A DNA stretch of 14,143 nucleotides. It comes from Gracilaria caudata. Lineage: Eukaryota; Rhodophyta; Florideophyceae; Gracilariales; Gracilariaceae. This document shows, piece by piece, positions 8,000 through 14,143 of the stretch. The DNA is taken from the NCBI GenBank assembly GCA_030374735.1, contig JASCIV010000694.1, positions 1 to 14,143 on the forward strand, written 5' to 3'. Under the pieces are notes generated by a model. That model did not search any database. It saw nothing but the letters and a program-made list of their open reading frames with translations, and was not told the DNA's origin. Position 1 is the stretch's first letter; the number at the start of each line of letters is the position of its first letter. The position numbers and the translations under genes are program-made.

Positions 8000-9964
8000 T
8001 TATCTCTTCCTCAAGAAAGGATGCATGAGGGCTTGCCGAACATCTGGTCTAGCTGATGCTTTCCGTGTTAGGCACTTCGTCATGAAGTCTTTTGCTACAT
8101 CCGAAACTTGAGGCTTTTGTGGGAATTGCAGTTCCTGATGCTGTACAGTCTTCTCGCGGAACATCTTTTCTTGAGTTTGATCATGACCGAATGGCTTTCT
8201 TCCGTATAACATTTGAAACAAGATTACCCCCGCACTCCAGACGTCAACTTTTACACTGATCCTAGCATTTCCACCTGTATCAAAGCATTCAGGAGGAAGA
8301 TACCACATCGTCCCAGCCCCTTGGGAGGTCAGCTCCATGACGTCCACCGTAGAGCTGCCCTCGGTCATAATCTTGGAGAGACCAAAGTCTGTGATTTGAA
8401 CCTCTCCTTTGTGCAACAGGATGTTTCCTGGTTTGAGATCGTAATGAATAATTCGGCGTTCTTGCTCTGCGAGATATAGCAAACCTGAACATACTTGTGC
8501 AATGATTGACCGAGCTTCTTTCTCCGGGAGAGTTTTTTGGGCGCGTAGGTGCGAATCAAGGTCACTACCCTCGCAATATTCCAACACGGTACAAAAAGTG
8601 TTCTCATCAATTTCGAATATATCAATGAGCTGGACCACCCTTGGGTGCTTTAGAGACTTGTGTATATCATATTCCCGCATTGCGTGTCTTATGAAGCTCC
8701 GCTTCTTTTCCTCTTTCCAGTTGCTTGCAAGCTGGTGAATTTTGCAGGCGACATATGCTCCATCACGTAAATCAAAGGCTTTGAACACCTCGCTGAACCC
8801 GCCTCTCCCAAGCAGATTTAACAGCTGGTATCGTTCACTAAGTACGGGAAATTGTGAAAACCTCGAGTCTCGTTCATCCGACTGTCGTCTCATCTCACGA
8901 ACAAGGATGTCTCTTTCCTTCAAAAGGCTTTGCCTCGTGTCAAACAAAACGGTCTCTTGCTTCTTGAGAACCTGCATCTGCACACGGCACACGTCCTCCA
9001 TCTCCTGATGGTACTCAACAGTTTCTTCAAAAGGAACATTTGTCTTGTGTACAGGAGGAGGTGGAGGCATTTCTCCTTCCTGAGGAGTTTCTTTCTTCTG
9101 CAACTGCGCTCGCCTTTTCGTCAATTCTTTTCTTCTCTTCTCCAAATTTTCCTTTTCACTTTGTATCACCTCCAAGTCATTCTGGATCTGTTTCCACTGT
9201 TGACCATCTTGCCAAGACTCGTGAATCGAAGTTCTAGTGCGCTGGACAACTGTTTTTCCTAGACGTTCACCATCATCGGCGGCTTTCCGCGCAGCTTCTC
9301 GCCGTTCGTGTCTTGCCAAAGACACTAAAACCGATCGCAGTTCTCCCTTCATGCGTTCAGCACATTCGCGTTCACGTTTTAGCTCTATCTCGCGCTCCTC
9401 GAGCTGTTCTCGTAAAGAGGGCATCTCGATCTCAATCTGAGTTCGCAAATCCTCATTCTGGACTACTAAGTTCTCAGCATCACCTACAGTCTTTTTGAGA
9501 GTTTCGTTATCTCTCTTTAAGCGCTCAATCATGCCCCGCAAATATGCGTAATCATCTTGTCTTGGGGATCCGCTTGGTTCAACGGGAACATCCTTCTTTC
9601 GTGGGGGGGAGTCGCTCATTGGCTTGAAGAACTCGTCTAGTCTGCCAGATTTGAAGGCTGGTGATTGTCGCTTGCGTTTTTTCATTTTTGCTTTCGGAGC
9701 CGGTGCATATTTCCTGCGCACATTGTTGTTAGCGGGTGCAGGGGTTGCTGGGCGTGACATGGAATCGGATGAAAAACTGCGCACATCCTCTACCTCATCA
9801 GTTGGAGGTGGCGTCCGAGGTAGAGTTGGTGGCGTACTAGGGGCGATACGCCTTTGTGGTGGGTTGGCTGGTGCAGCACTTAAGCGAGCCTCGAGAAGCC
9901 GGAGGCGACGGGAAGATTGATCATCTTCGGCCGATACGGATTCAAGATTCTCCGTGCTTGTCAT
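8000..9964 (-). CDS. TLK: Tousled-like serine/threonine kinase
   Basis: A 654-residue nuclear kinase. Known TLKs phosphorylate the histone chaperone ASF1 and support replication-coupled chromatin assembly. Seen: a disordered Ser/Pro-rich N-terminus; a basic nuclear-localisation-like cluster KAKMKKRKR (92-100); SGRLDEFFK (106-114), resembling the short Ile/Leu-x-x-Tyr/Phe-Phe motif in TLK N-termini; long charged coiled-coil regions (about 140-205, 250-295, 315-365) that in TLKs mediate dimerisation; and a kinase domain (379-654). Catalytic elements are intact: glycine loop GRGGFSEVF (386-394), Lys408, Glu431, HYDLKPGN (507-514), DFG (526-528). The activation segment with SQGAGTMWYLPPECF (547-561) and the GRKPFGHDQTQ block are TLK-specific. 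The ATG at 9964 is the only upstream start; no intron is needed. Upstream lies a purine-rich plus-strand tract. The family is well supported and no key residue is missing. Confidence 0.96.
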   Translation of the reverse strand: MTSTENLESVSAEDDQSSRRLRLLEARLSAAPANPPQRRIAPSTPPTLPRTPPPTDEVEDVRSFSSDSMSRPATPAPANNNVRRKYAPAPKAKMKKRKRQSPAFKSGRLDEFFKPMSDSPPRKKDVPVEPSGSPRQDDYAYLRGMIERLKRDNETLKKTVGDAENLVVQNEDLRTQIEIEMPSLREQLEEREIELKRERECAERMKGELRSVLVSLARHERREAARKAADDGERLGKTVVQRTRTSIHESWQDGQQWKQIQNDLEVIQSEKENLEKRRKELTKRRAQLQKKETPQEGEMPPPPPVHKTNVPFEETVEYHQEMEDVCRVQMQVLKKQETVLFDTRQSLLKERDILVREMRRQSDERDSRFSQFPVLSERYQLLNLLGRGGFSEVFKAFDLRDGAYVACKIHQLASNWKEEKKRSFIRHAMREYDIHKSLKHPRVVQLIDIFEIDENTFCTVLEYCEGSDLDSHLRAQKTLPEKEARSIIAQVCSGLLYLAEQERRIIHYDLKPGNILLHKGEVQITDFGLSKIMTEGSSTVDVMELTSQGAGTMWYLPPECFDTGGNARISVKVDVWSAGVILFQMLYGRKPFGHDQTQEKMFREKTVQHQELQFPQKPQVSDVAKDFMTKCLTRKASARPDVRQALMHPFLRKR

Positions 9965-11099
9965 GGCGAAGTTTTGTAACCGAGAGAAGATGCCGTTGGA
10001 AACAGCGACAAGGGGGGGCTAGAAAGGAAGAAGAGAGGGGAGACTAGGAGGACTAGGGTACCGTCGGTAGACCGTATCGAGTTTCACTCGAAACGAACGG
10101 GTCGCAGCGTATAAGCAATGCATGTAAGACGGCTCGCATACGTTGCGGCCACAACTGAAGGGCCGCAGTCGCGAGTTTCGATTTTTTGGCGCGAAACGAA
10201 ACGTGCAGTTTCTCGTTTAATTTGGCGCCACGTAGCCTAGTAGAGACAACAAAATAATATTTTATGAGAGAATTCCTCTTGCTGCACAGCAAGGACAGCA
10301 AGCGCCGTGTGCAATATCTGCCTGCAGCAGGCACTTGTGCTGCGGAAGTTCTCACGAGCATAACATTGTTTACCGTTGCTCTTTGTTGAACGAGCCCTCT
10401 CTTCATGATTATTCTCTCTACGGTCCATTCCATTCTTGTAGGAAAAGCGGGGAAGGATGGAAGCGGTGCATTAATTCGCCTCATAGATGAAACGAGCATA
10501 TTATATGCGAGGCTTGACGCGCTCCACTGTTGACAACCACACAGTGCAATTTCCTGTCACAGTTAGTCGAAACCGACTATCTTCTCTGCAGTTACAAACT
10601 GGGCTTTTACACTGGGCTTTCTGAAGCCAGGAGCCAGAAAATCGGTTGAAGAGCAATTTCCCCCAGTAAGTCTAGGTTGTCCCGTTCTGAAGTCTCTCTC
10701 GCTTCTTGACAAGAGTAAGCAGCACTGTATGTCTTGTTTTTTTTTCAGCCTCTTCGTGGTTCTTCAATAGCTCTAGAGTTAGATTTTACAATCATGCACT
10801 ATGCGAGTCTTGGGTTCAAGGAAAGCTTCACGGATTAGATTCTGTTGCTTGGTTACATATTCACCTGCAGTCAGTGTCGGTACGAAGCCGAAGGGCGAAG
10901 AGCTGGCCCAGAGGTTCAAACACCGTCAGCGCAAGGATATGATAACGTGTCTTTTCCTTCTAAGAATGCGCTTTACTTTTTAACGTTGTCTGAAGTTAAT
11001 GACCTCCTGTCAGAACAGAATCATTTTACACAATTCAGTCCACAGCTCCCAATCAGCCTTATCAGCATGATACTCACGTGCACTGCAAGGCAACCTAGA
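9965..11099. other. Intergenic region upstream of TLK with an unexplained transcribed-looking stretch
   Basis: About 1.13 kb between the TLK start and the stop of the CCDC25-like gene, both on the minus strand. The plus-strand purine tract at 10010-10058 gives TLK a pyrimidine-rich leader. A 148-codon minus-strand ORF with ATG (10499 to 10053) is not recognisable. On the plus strand, a frame running from 10264 with few stops plus a consensus intron at 10666-10748 suggests a spliced gene, described separately. Between 10839 and 11099 I see nothing clear. Confidence 0.4.
10264..10838 (+). other. Possible spliced plus-strand gene (hypothetical)
   Basis: One frame holds protein-like segments: 41 codons from ATG 10264 to a TGA at 10387; 42 codons from ATG 10405 to a TGA at 10531, including GKDGSGALIRLIDETS; then, after a TAG at 10564-10566, SKPTIFSAVTNWAFTLGFL and KPGARKSVEEQ up to 10665. 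There follows a textbook intron (10666-10748): GTAAGT donor, TCTTGAC branch-like site near 10704-10710, nine T then CAG. Joining continues the frame with 29 codons (LRGSSIALELDF to KESFTD) ending at 10838. An acceptor-like TTCTCTGCAG ends at 10591. The in-frame stops would need further introns with weak donors. I recognise no family. The intron is more convincing than the coding claim, so this could instead be a non-coding spliced transcript or chance. Confidence 0.22.
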
Positions 11100-12485
11100 T
11101 TACGAAGCCCTGTTCTCCATTCCATCCAGTATTCTGTTTTCCAAAACTTCGCTAGTGCTCTTAGCCTTCCCAGTTTGTTCTTCATGAGTTTTCTTCTCTA
11201 CAGCTCTCACTACATTTCTGCGTTTCTCATTCTGATCTTGATTAGGTCTCTTCTCCGGCACGACATTAAGGCACGGGGGCTTCTTCACGGGATTCTTCTT
11301 TTGATCCTGTTCATTGTCATGGTCATGAGCTAACCGGTCTTCAACGACATCTACAGTTGACTCTTTATTCGACTCTGGGTATTTCGCGTCATTCGCCTGG
11401 ACAACGGTATTCCGTTTTCCTTTTTCGTCTTTGTCATGTTCTAGTGGGTTCAAAGCCGGTTTGGTGGTCTTTTTCTCCTTTTCTGTGACAGTCATTGGCT
11501 CCTTCTTTGAGTCGTAAGTCTTAGAGTCTTCTGCTTGATCATTTTCGCCGTTCTTCATATCTTTAAATCTTTGTACTTGAACCTCTTCTGTTGGTTTCGC
11601 TGACACGCAATTCTGCTCTTCAGGCTTCGGTTTGTACTCTGTCTTCTTCTCATTGGCATCGCACTTGTGAGCTTCCTCAGAATCAGAATTGCTCGCCTCT
11701 CTCTGCTCTACGCTCATGTCATCGATGTGATCGTGAGCGTCTTCGTGGGCATCATCATGAGCGTCATGGTTCTCGTCATGTTCTCCATTTTGTTCCATAG
11801 TGTCAAAGTTTGCAATCTCTCCGTTCTCTACCTCGCTGTCGTCGTCAGAATCGTCCTGAAAAATTTGTTCGCCGTATGACCTTCTCATGTACCACTCGCG
11901 TCTGCTCGTAGCTTCCCTACGAAGCATTATCTCTTTCCATACAGCATATTCTCGATCCATATTGCCAGTGGAACCGGACCTCTCTGACCGCGCTAGAAGT
12001 TGTAGAACCTTGTGCTCATCATGCTCTATACGGTAAAAATGTGGCATTCTGGTAAGAAGCACTCTGCCAGGCATTTCGGCGAAGTCGTCATCTTGATGGC
12101 TGGTATTGCCAGAGAGAATGTCATACGTTGAACCCCCAGAACTTCTATTTGCCTCATTCAGCAACAAAGTGTCAGCTCGAGTGTAAACAGCATTTGATTC
12201 ATCCTCTTCGCGAGAGTCTGATAAGAATTTGACGAGCAAGGCTGACTCGTAAATGGTTGGTCCAAGATCTAACAACTTTCTTCCGTCCGGGGTTCGTCGA
12301 TAGCGATCTTCCTGGCCTGAGAGAAGCTTAAGGTCGCCAATTGAAATAACGGCGTGAGGAGACGCGCGCTCGCTCAAATGTATCCATAAATCATCAGGGA
12401 ATGCATGACGACACAGAGAAGCATTCTCGTCATCAGTCTCGCCGACGAATATCAGAAACCCCTGGCAGGAGAGAACGCTTCGCAT
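11100..12485 (-). CDS. CCDC25: CCDC25-like NFACT-R (DUF814) protein with a long charged tail
   Basis: A 461-residue protein. The NFACT-R domain is shared with NEMF/Rqc2/RqcH, where it belongs to ribosome-associated quality-control factors; CCDC25 is a short eukaryotic member whose molecular role is less clear. Seen: domain about 1-165, with FLIFVGETDDEN (10-21), PDDLWIHLSERASPHAV (30-46), ALLVKFL (82-88), NAVYTRADTLL (98-108) and PGRVLLTRMPHFYRI (139-153), then a CCDC25-type charged helix (REYAVWKEIMLRREATSRREW, in part 178-198). Beyond residue about 205 the protein differs from ordinary CCDC25 (about 210 residues): roughly 250 residues of Asp/Glu/Lys/Asn-rich low-complexity sequence, including a His/Asp-rich tract (236-256). 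The ATG at 12485 fits the family start. It lies upstream of TLK and downstream of a second NFACT-R gene on the same strand. Domain call firm; orthology likely; tail function unknown. Confidence 0.85.
   Translation of the reverse strand: MRSVLSCQGFLIFVGETDDENASLCRHAFPDDLWIHLSERASPHAVISIGDLKLLSGQEDRYRRTPDGRKLLDLGPTIYESALLVKFLSDSREEDESNAVYTRADTLLLNEANRSSGGSTYDILSGNTSHQDDDFAEMPGRVLLTRMPHFYRIEHDEHKVLQLLARSERSGSTGNMDREYAVWKEIMLRREATSRREWYMRRSYGEQIFQDDSDDDSEVENGEIANFDTMEQNGEHDENHDAHDDAHEDAHDHIDDMSVEQREASNSDSEEAHKCDANEKKTEYKPKPEEQNCVSAKPTEEVQVQRFKDMKNGENDQAEDSKTYDSKKEPMTVTEKEKKTTKPALNPLEHDKDEKGKRNTVVQANDAKYPESNKESTVDVVEDRLAHDHDNEQDQKKNPVKKPPCLNVVPEKRPNQDQNEKRRNVVRAVEKKTHEEQTGKAKSTSEVLENRILDGMENRAS
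11718..11780 (-). repeat. His/Asp-rich short-period repeat within the CCDC25-like protein
   Basis: Encodes residues 236-256, built on a four-residue period of the type DAHD-DAHE-DAHD. Seven histidines alternate with acidic residues, giving a potential divalent-metal-binding or pH-sensitive segment; that role is inference only. Confidence 0.8.
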
Positions 12486-13208
12486 CTCTCCAGCGCTCAG
12501 TGCTGATAGGCTGAGGCAAACAGGTCAACGTTTGGGCGGGGCCTGCAATGGCTGTGTTCAACCAGATGTTGAAATTGGCACTTCTTCTAACTCGGCACAC
12601 GGTCCGTGAAGTTGAAGGCCGTGACTGCTGCCTAAAGTCATGCGTAGAATGATTACTCGGATGGGCTGTGCGGGAAAGTGGAGACTACGATTCGCGTCCG
12701 GCGAAACAGTTTCGGCTGGAGGGATCCGTTTTCAGGGAAACAGGACAATTTTTGATGCGTGACAAGACGGTGCGCGACAAAACGGGCCGAAATGCGTTCT
12801 GTGCGCTGCGTGAGCTGCATTTTGCATGCTCGACCGCGCTTGGGTACACAACATAGCAGACACGCCGTATCTACCTTCGTAAGGCTACATACTTCTCAAC
12901 GTGTGCCAGCACACATTGCATGTGAGCACGACACTCGCATTCCGACTCTGATTATTTCGCCTTGTGCAGCCTTGTCGCTCAATTGGTTAGATGTAGCAGA
13001 GACATGGAAGTGAGCACAAAGCTTTCCTTTACAGTTTAAGACAAGAAACGAAGGTTATCGCCAGTATCACGTCGCTCGCAAGCAGTTCGAAGTCTTACAG
13101 AGCTTACTAAAAAGTCAACCGAAACCTAGCAACATCAGTAGGTTAGATTGAGAACAAAAATGAACACCTCAAGTCACTCTCCAACAGCTCTGTTCCTCTC
13201 AAGCGTCA
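12486..13208. other. Intergenic region between the two NFACT-R genes
   Basis: 723 bp containing the presumed promoter of the CCDC25-like gene and the 3' end of the compact NFACT-R gene. Open frames on the plus strand (about 12668-13013) begin at non-ATG codons or are short and match nothing. I see no RNA gene or strong repeat; a degenerate 15-bp doublet near 12756-12785 (GCGTGACAAGACGGT / GCGCGACAAAACGGG) is the only local pattern. Confidence 0.4.
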
Positions 13209-13604
13209 CTATTTCTTCAACTGTGTCAGAAAGTATGCAATACATCTCTCGTCAAACACCACCTTCATTCTTGTAGGCTCCTTCTTCAGAATGACTGAAC
13301 CCGCTTTCCCGGAGGGGTCCGCGGATACCCATTTAGCCTCAATATACATCACTGTAACTTGTGCCATTTCGCGCGCCTTTGAGAAATACTTTACCAGTTG
13401 CGCGCACTCATGTATAGCTTCGCTGAGCTGTGCTTTTGTCTTCTTCTTGCCCGGGACGGAAAGAAGGACATGAGGAGACGACATTCCGTCCAAATGGAAC
13501 CAAAGGTCATTCTGTTTGGCGCCTCGCCACAGCGTGTCGTTTTCCTTGGCGTTGTCACCAACGCGGACAATAAGGTTGTCCTCGGAAGTAGTTACGCTCT
13601 TCAT
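13209..13604 (-). CDS. Compact single-domain NFACT-R (DUF814) protein
   Basis: A 131-residue protein that is almost entirely one NFACT-R domain. Seen: NLIVRVGDNAKENDTLW (10-26), QNDLWFHLDGMSSPHVLLSV (31-50), a central helix CAQLVKYFSKAR (67-78), the strand VTVMYIEAKWV (83-93), then AGSVILKKEPTRMKVV (101-116). The DLWFH...SPHV pair is the domain hallmark. The ATG at 13604 is the true 5' limit because an in-frame TGA lies seven codons upstream (13626-13628). It lacks the NFACT-N and helical domains of full NEMF/RqcH and the charged coiled coil of CCDC25, so it resembles stand-alone NFACT-R proteins. It is clearly divergent from the neighbouring CCDC25-like protein rather than a recent duplicate. 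A role in RNA or ribosome binding is inferred from the family only. Confidence 0.87.
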   Translation of the reverse strand: MKSVTTSEDNLIVRVGDNAKENDTLWRGAKQNDLWFHLDGMSSPHVLLSVPGKKKTKAQLSEAIHECAQLVKYFSKAREMAQVTVMYIEAKWVSADPSGKAGSVILKKEPTRMKVVFDERCIAYFLTQLKK

Positions 13605-13839
13605 GATGGTAAACCGTGTGCTCTTTCACTTGGGATAGAGGAAGTAGGTGCTTGGAGTCCTCCACGAACCGTACCGTTGGCGATGCGTGCTGCTTTTATA
13701 TACGGTATGTGCTTCCTACATGGCGCTTTTTTGTCGTTGGCCGGGCTTCATGCAGGCTTCCTGCTTCGAAGCGACAATGCGATGCGCCAGCAGTGCCTTC
13801 AGTGGTTAGTCACCAAACCGAAGCGCCAAACACCCGCTA

Positions 13840-13860
13840 GCAAAAATTCCGAATTTTTGC
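13840..13860. repeat. Perfect AT-rich palindrome (10-bp arms)
   Basis: GCAAAAATTC and GAATTTTTGC flank a single central C at 13850. It can form a hairpin or cruciform, or act as a dimer-binding site. It lies about 240 bp upstream of the NFACT-R start codon. Confidence 0.9.
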
Positions 13861-13909
13861 CACAACCGGGTCGACTCCGGGCTCAACAGACTGCACCGCC
13901 GCTGCTAGC

Positions 13910-13953
13910 TACGACGGTACGAAGATACCGTCGTACCTTTGGTACAAAGGTAC
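13910..13953. repeat. Two overlapping hairpins built on GGTAC/GTACC
   Basis: First hairpin: arms TACGACGGTA (13910-13919) and TACCGTCGTA (13926-13935) with a six-base loop. Second: arms GTACCTTT (13933-13940) and AAAGGTAC (13946-13953) with loop GGTAC. They share three bases (13933-13935), so only one can form fully at a time. Confidence 0.9.
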
Positions 13954-13971
13954 AGTCAAACAACAATCATT

Positions 13972-13993
13972 TCATCATCATCATCAACAACAA
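13972..13993 (+). repeat. TCA trinucleotide microsatellite followed by ACA repeats
   Basis: Five TCA units at 13972-13986, followed at once by ACAACAA. It is a short simple repeat. Confidence 0.9.
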
Positions 13994-14111
13994 TGGCGCA
14001 TTCATTCAAAGGCGATGCGACGAATGGCGAAGCAGAAGCTACGAAGGGCGCTAGCCTTGGCCAAGACGTCGTAATGTTATACTGTATGGACTTGAAATGA
14101 TTGCTTTTTCG

Positions 14112-14138
14112 CCCACCACCCCCCCCGCCCCCCCCCCC
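14112..14138 (+). repeat. Poly-C tract
   Basis: C-rich run including C8 (14119-14126), one G and C11 (14128-14138). The minus strand is G-rich and could form a quadruplex. Homopolymers like this also commonly end or corrupt assemblies. Confidence 0.9.
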
Positions 14139-14143
14139 TTTCT

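Larger units (their letters stand above)
13605..14143. other. Right-end non-coding region upstream of the compact NFACT-R gene
   Basis: 539 bp without a supportable gene; the plus-strand open frame across it is mainly antisense to the NFACT-R gene and then runs into low-complexity sequence. It should hold that gene's promoter. It contains three strong inverted repeats, a TCA microsatellite and a terminal poly-C tract, listed separately. Confidence 0.5.

Noticed and set aside
10053..10499. 148-codon minus-strand ORF with ATG upstream of TLK
   Set aside because: No domain or coding-like pattern. It overlaps the TLK leader region and competes with a more protein-like plus-strand frame. Kept only as a note.
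10925..10945. GCGCAAGGAT match reminiscent of U6 snRNA
   Set aside because: The U6 ACAGAGA box and flanking sequence are absent; a short chance match.
10845..11333. 162-codon plus-strand frame with hydrophobic segments
   Set aside because: About half is antisense to the charged tail of the CCDC25-like gene, and antisense of Asp/Glu/Lys-rich codons naturally gives hydrophobic residues. The rest has no recognisable motif.
12975..13005. GCTCAATTGGTTAGATG, resembling a tRNA D-arm/A box
   Set aside because: No anticodon arm, T-arm or acceptor stem follows.
13398..14054. 218-codon plus-strand frame across the compact NFACT-R gene
   Set aside because: Its first 200 bases are antisense to the NFACT-R gene, and the remainder runs into repeats; no family resemblance.

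Overview
The window is nuclear DNA of an intron-poor eukaryote, most likely a unicellular protist or alga. It encodes a transportin-type importin beta, a Rab2 GTPase, a NIPA-like membrane transporter, a Rid-fold protein with a secretory signal, a Tousled-like kinase (TLK) and two NFACT-R (DUF814) proteins. These are eukaryotic families or eukaryotic versions. Only one coding intron is certain (in Rab2). Genes are single and separated by 0.4-1.5 kb of non-coding DNA. The mix of TLK, Rab2 and few introns would fit a red alga, but the sequence does not settle the lineage.

Layout. From 1 to 1815 on the minus strand is the N-terminal part of transportin, cut by the window's left edge and carrying a one-base frameshift near 911. 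A GC-rich 1.6 kb stretch (1816-3383) separates it from the divergent Rab2 gene (plus, 3384-4162, one 146-nt intron). Rab2 converges on the NIPA-like transporter (minus, 4569-5585). A 1.5 kb stretch with short palindromes and tandem repeats follows, then the Rid-family gene (plus, 7063-7575), which converges on the Tousled-like kinase (minus, 8000-9964). Next comes about 1.1 kb of weakly understood DNA holding a possible spliced plus-strand gene (10264-10838). Two NFACT-R genes follow, both minus: a CCDC25-like protein with a long charged tail (11100-12485) and a compact single-domain protein (13209-13604). The right end (13605-14143) holds strong inverted repeats, a short TCA microsatellite and a poly-C tract.

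Function. The genes do not form an operon-like system. They are housekeeping functions: nuclear import (transportin), ER-Golgi traffic (Rab2), membrane transport (NIPA-like), chromatin and replication control (TLK) and probably RNA or ribosome-linked work (NFACT-R proteins). The items most worth a second look are the transportin frameshift, the secreted Rid protein that lacks the catalytic arginine, the neighbouring pair of different NFACT-R proteins, the possible hidden spliced gene at 10264-10838, and pyrimidine-rich leaders shared by most of the genes.
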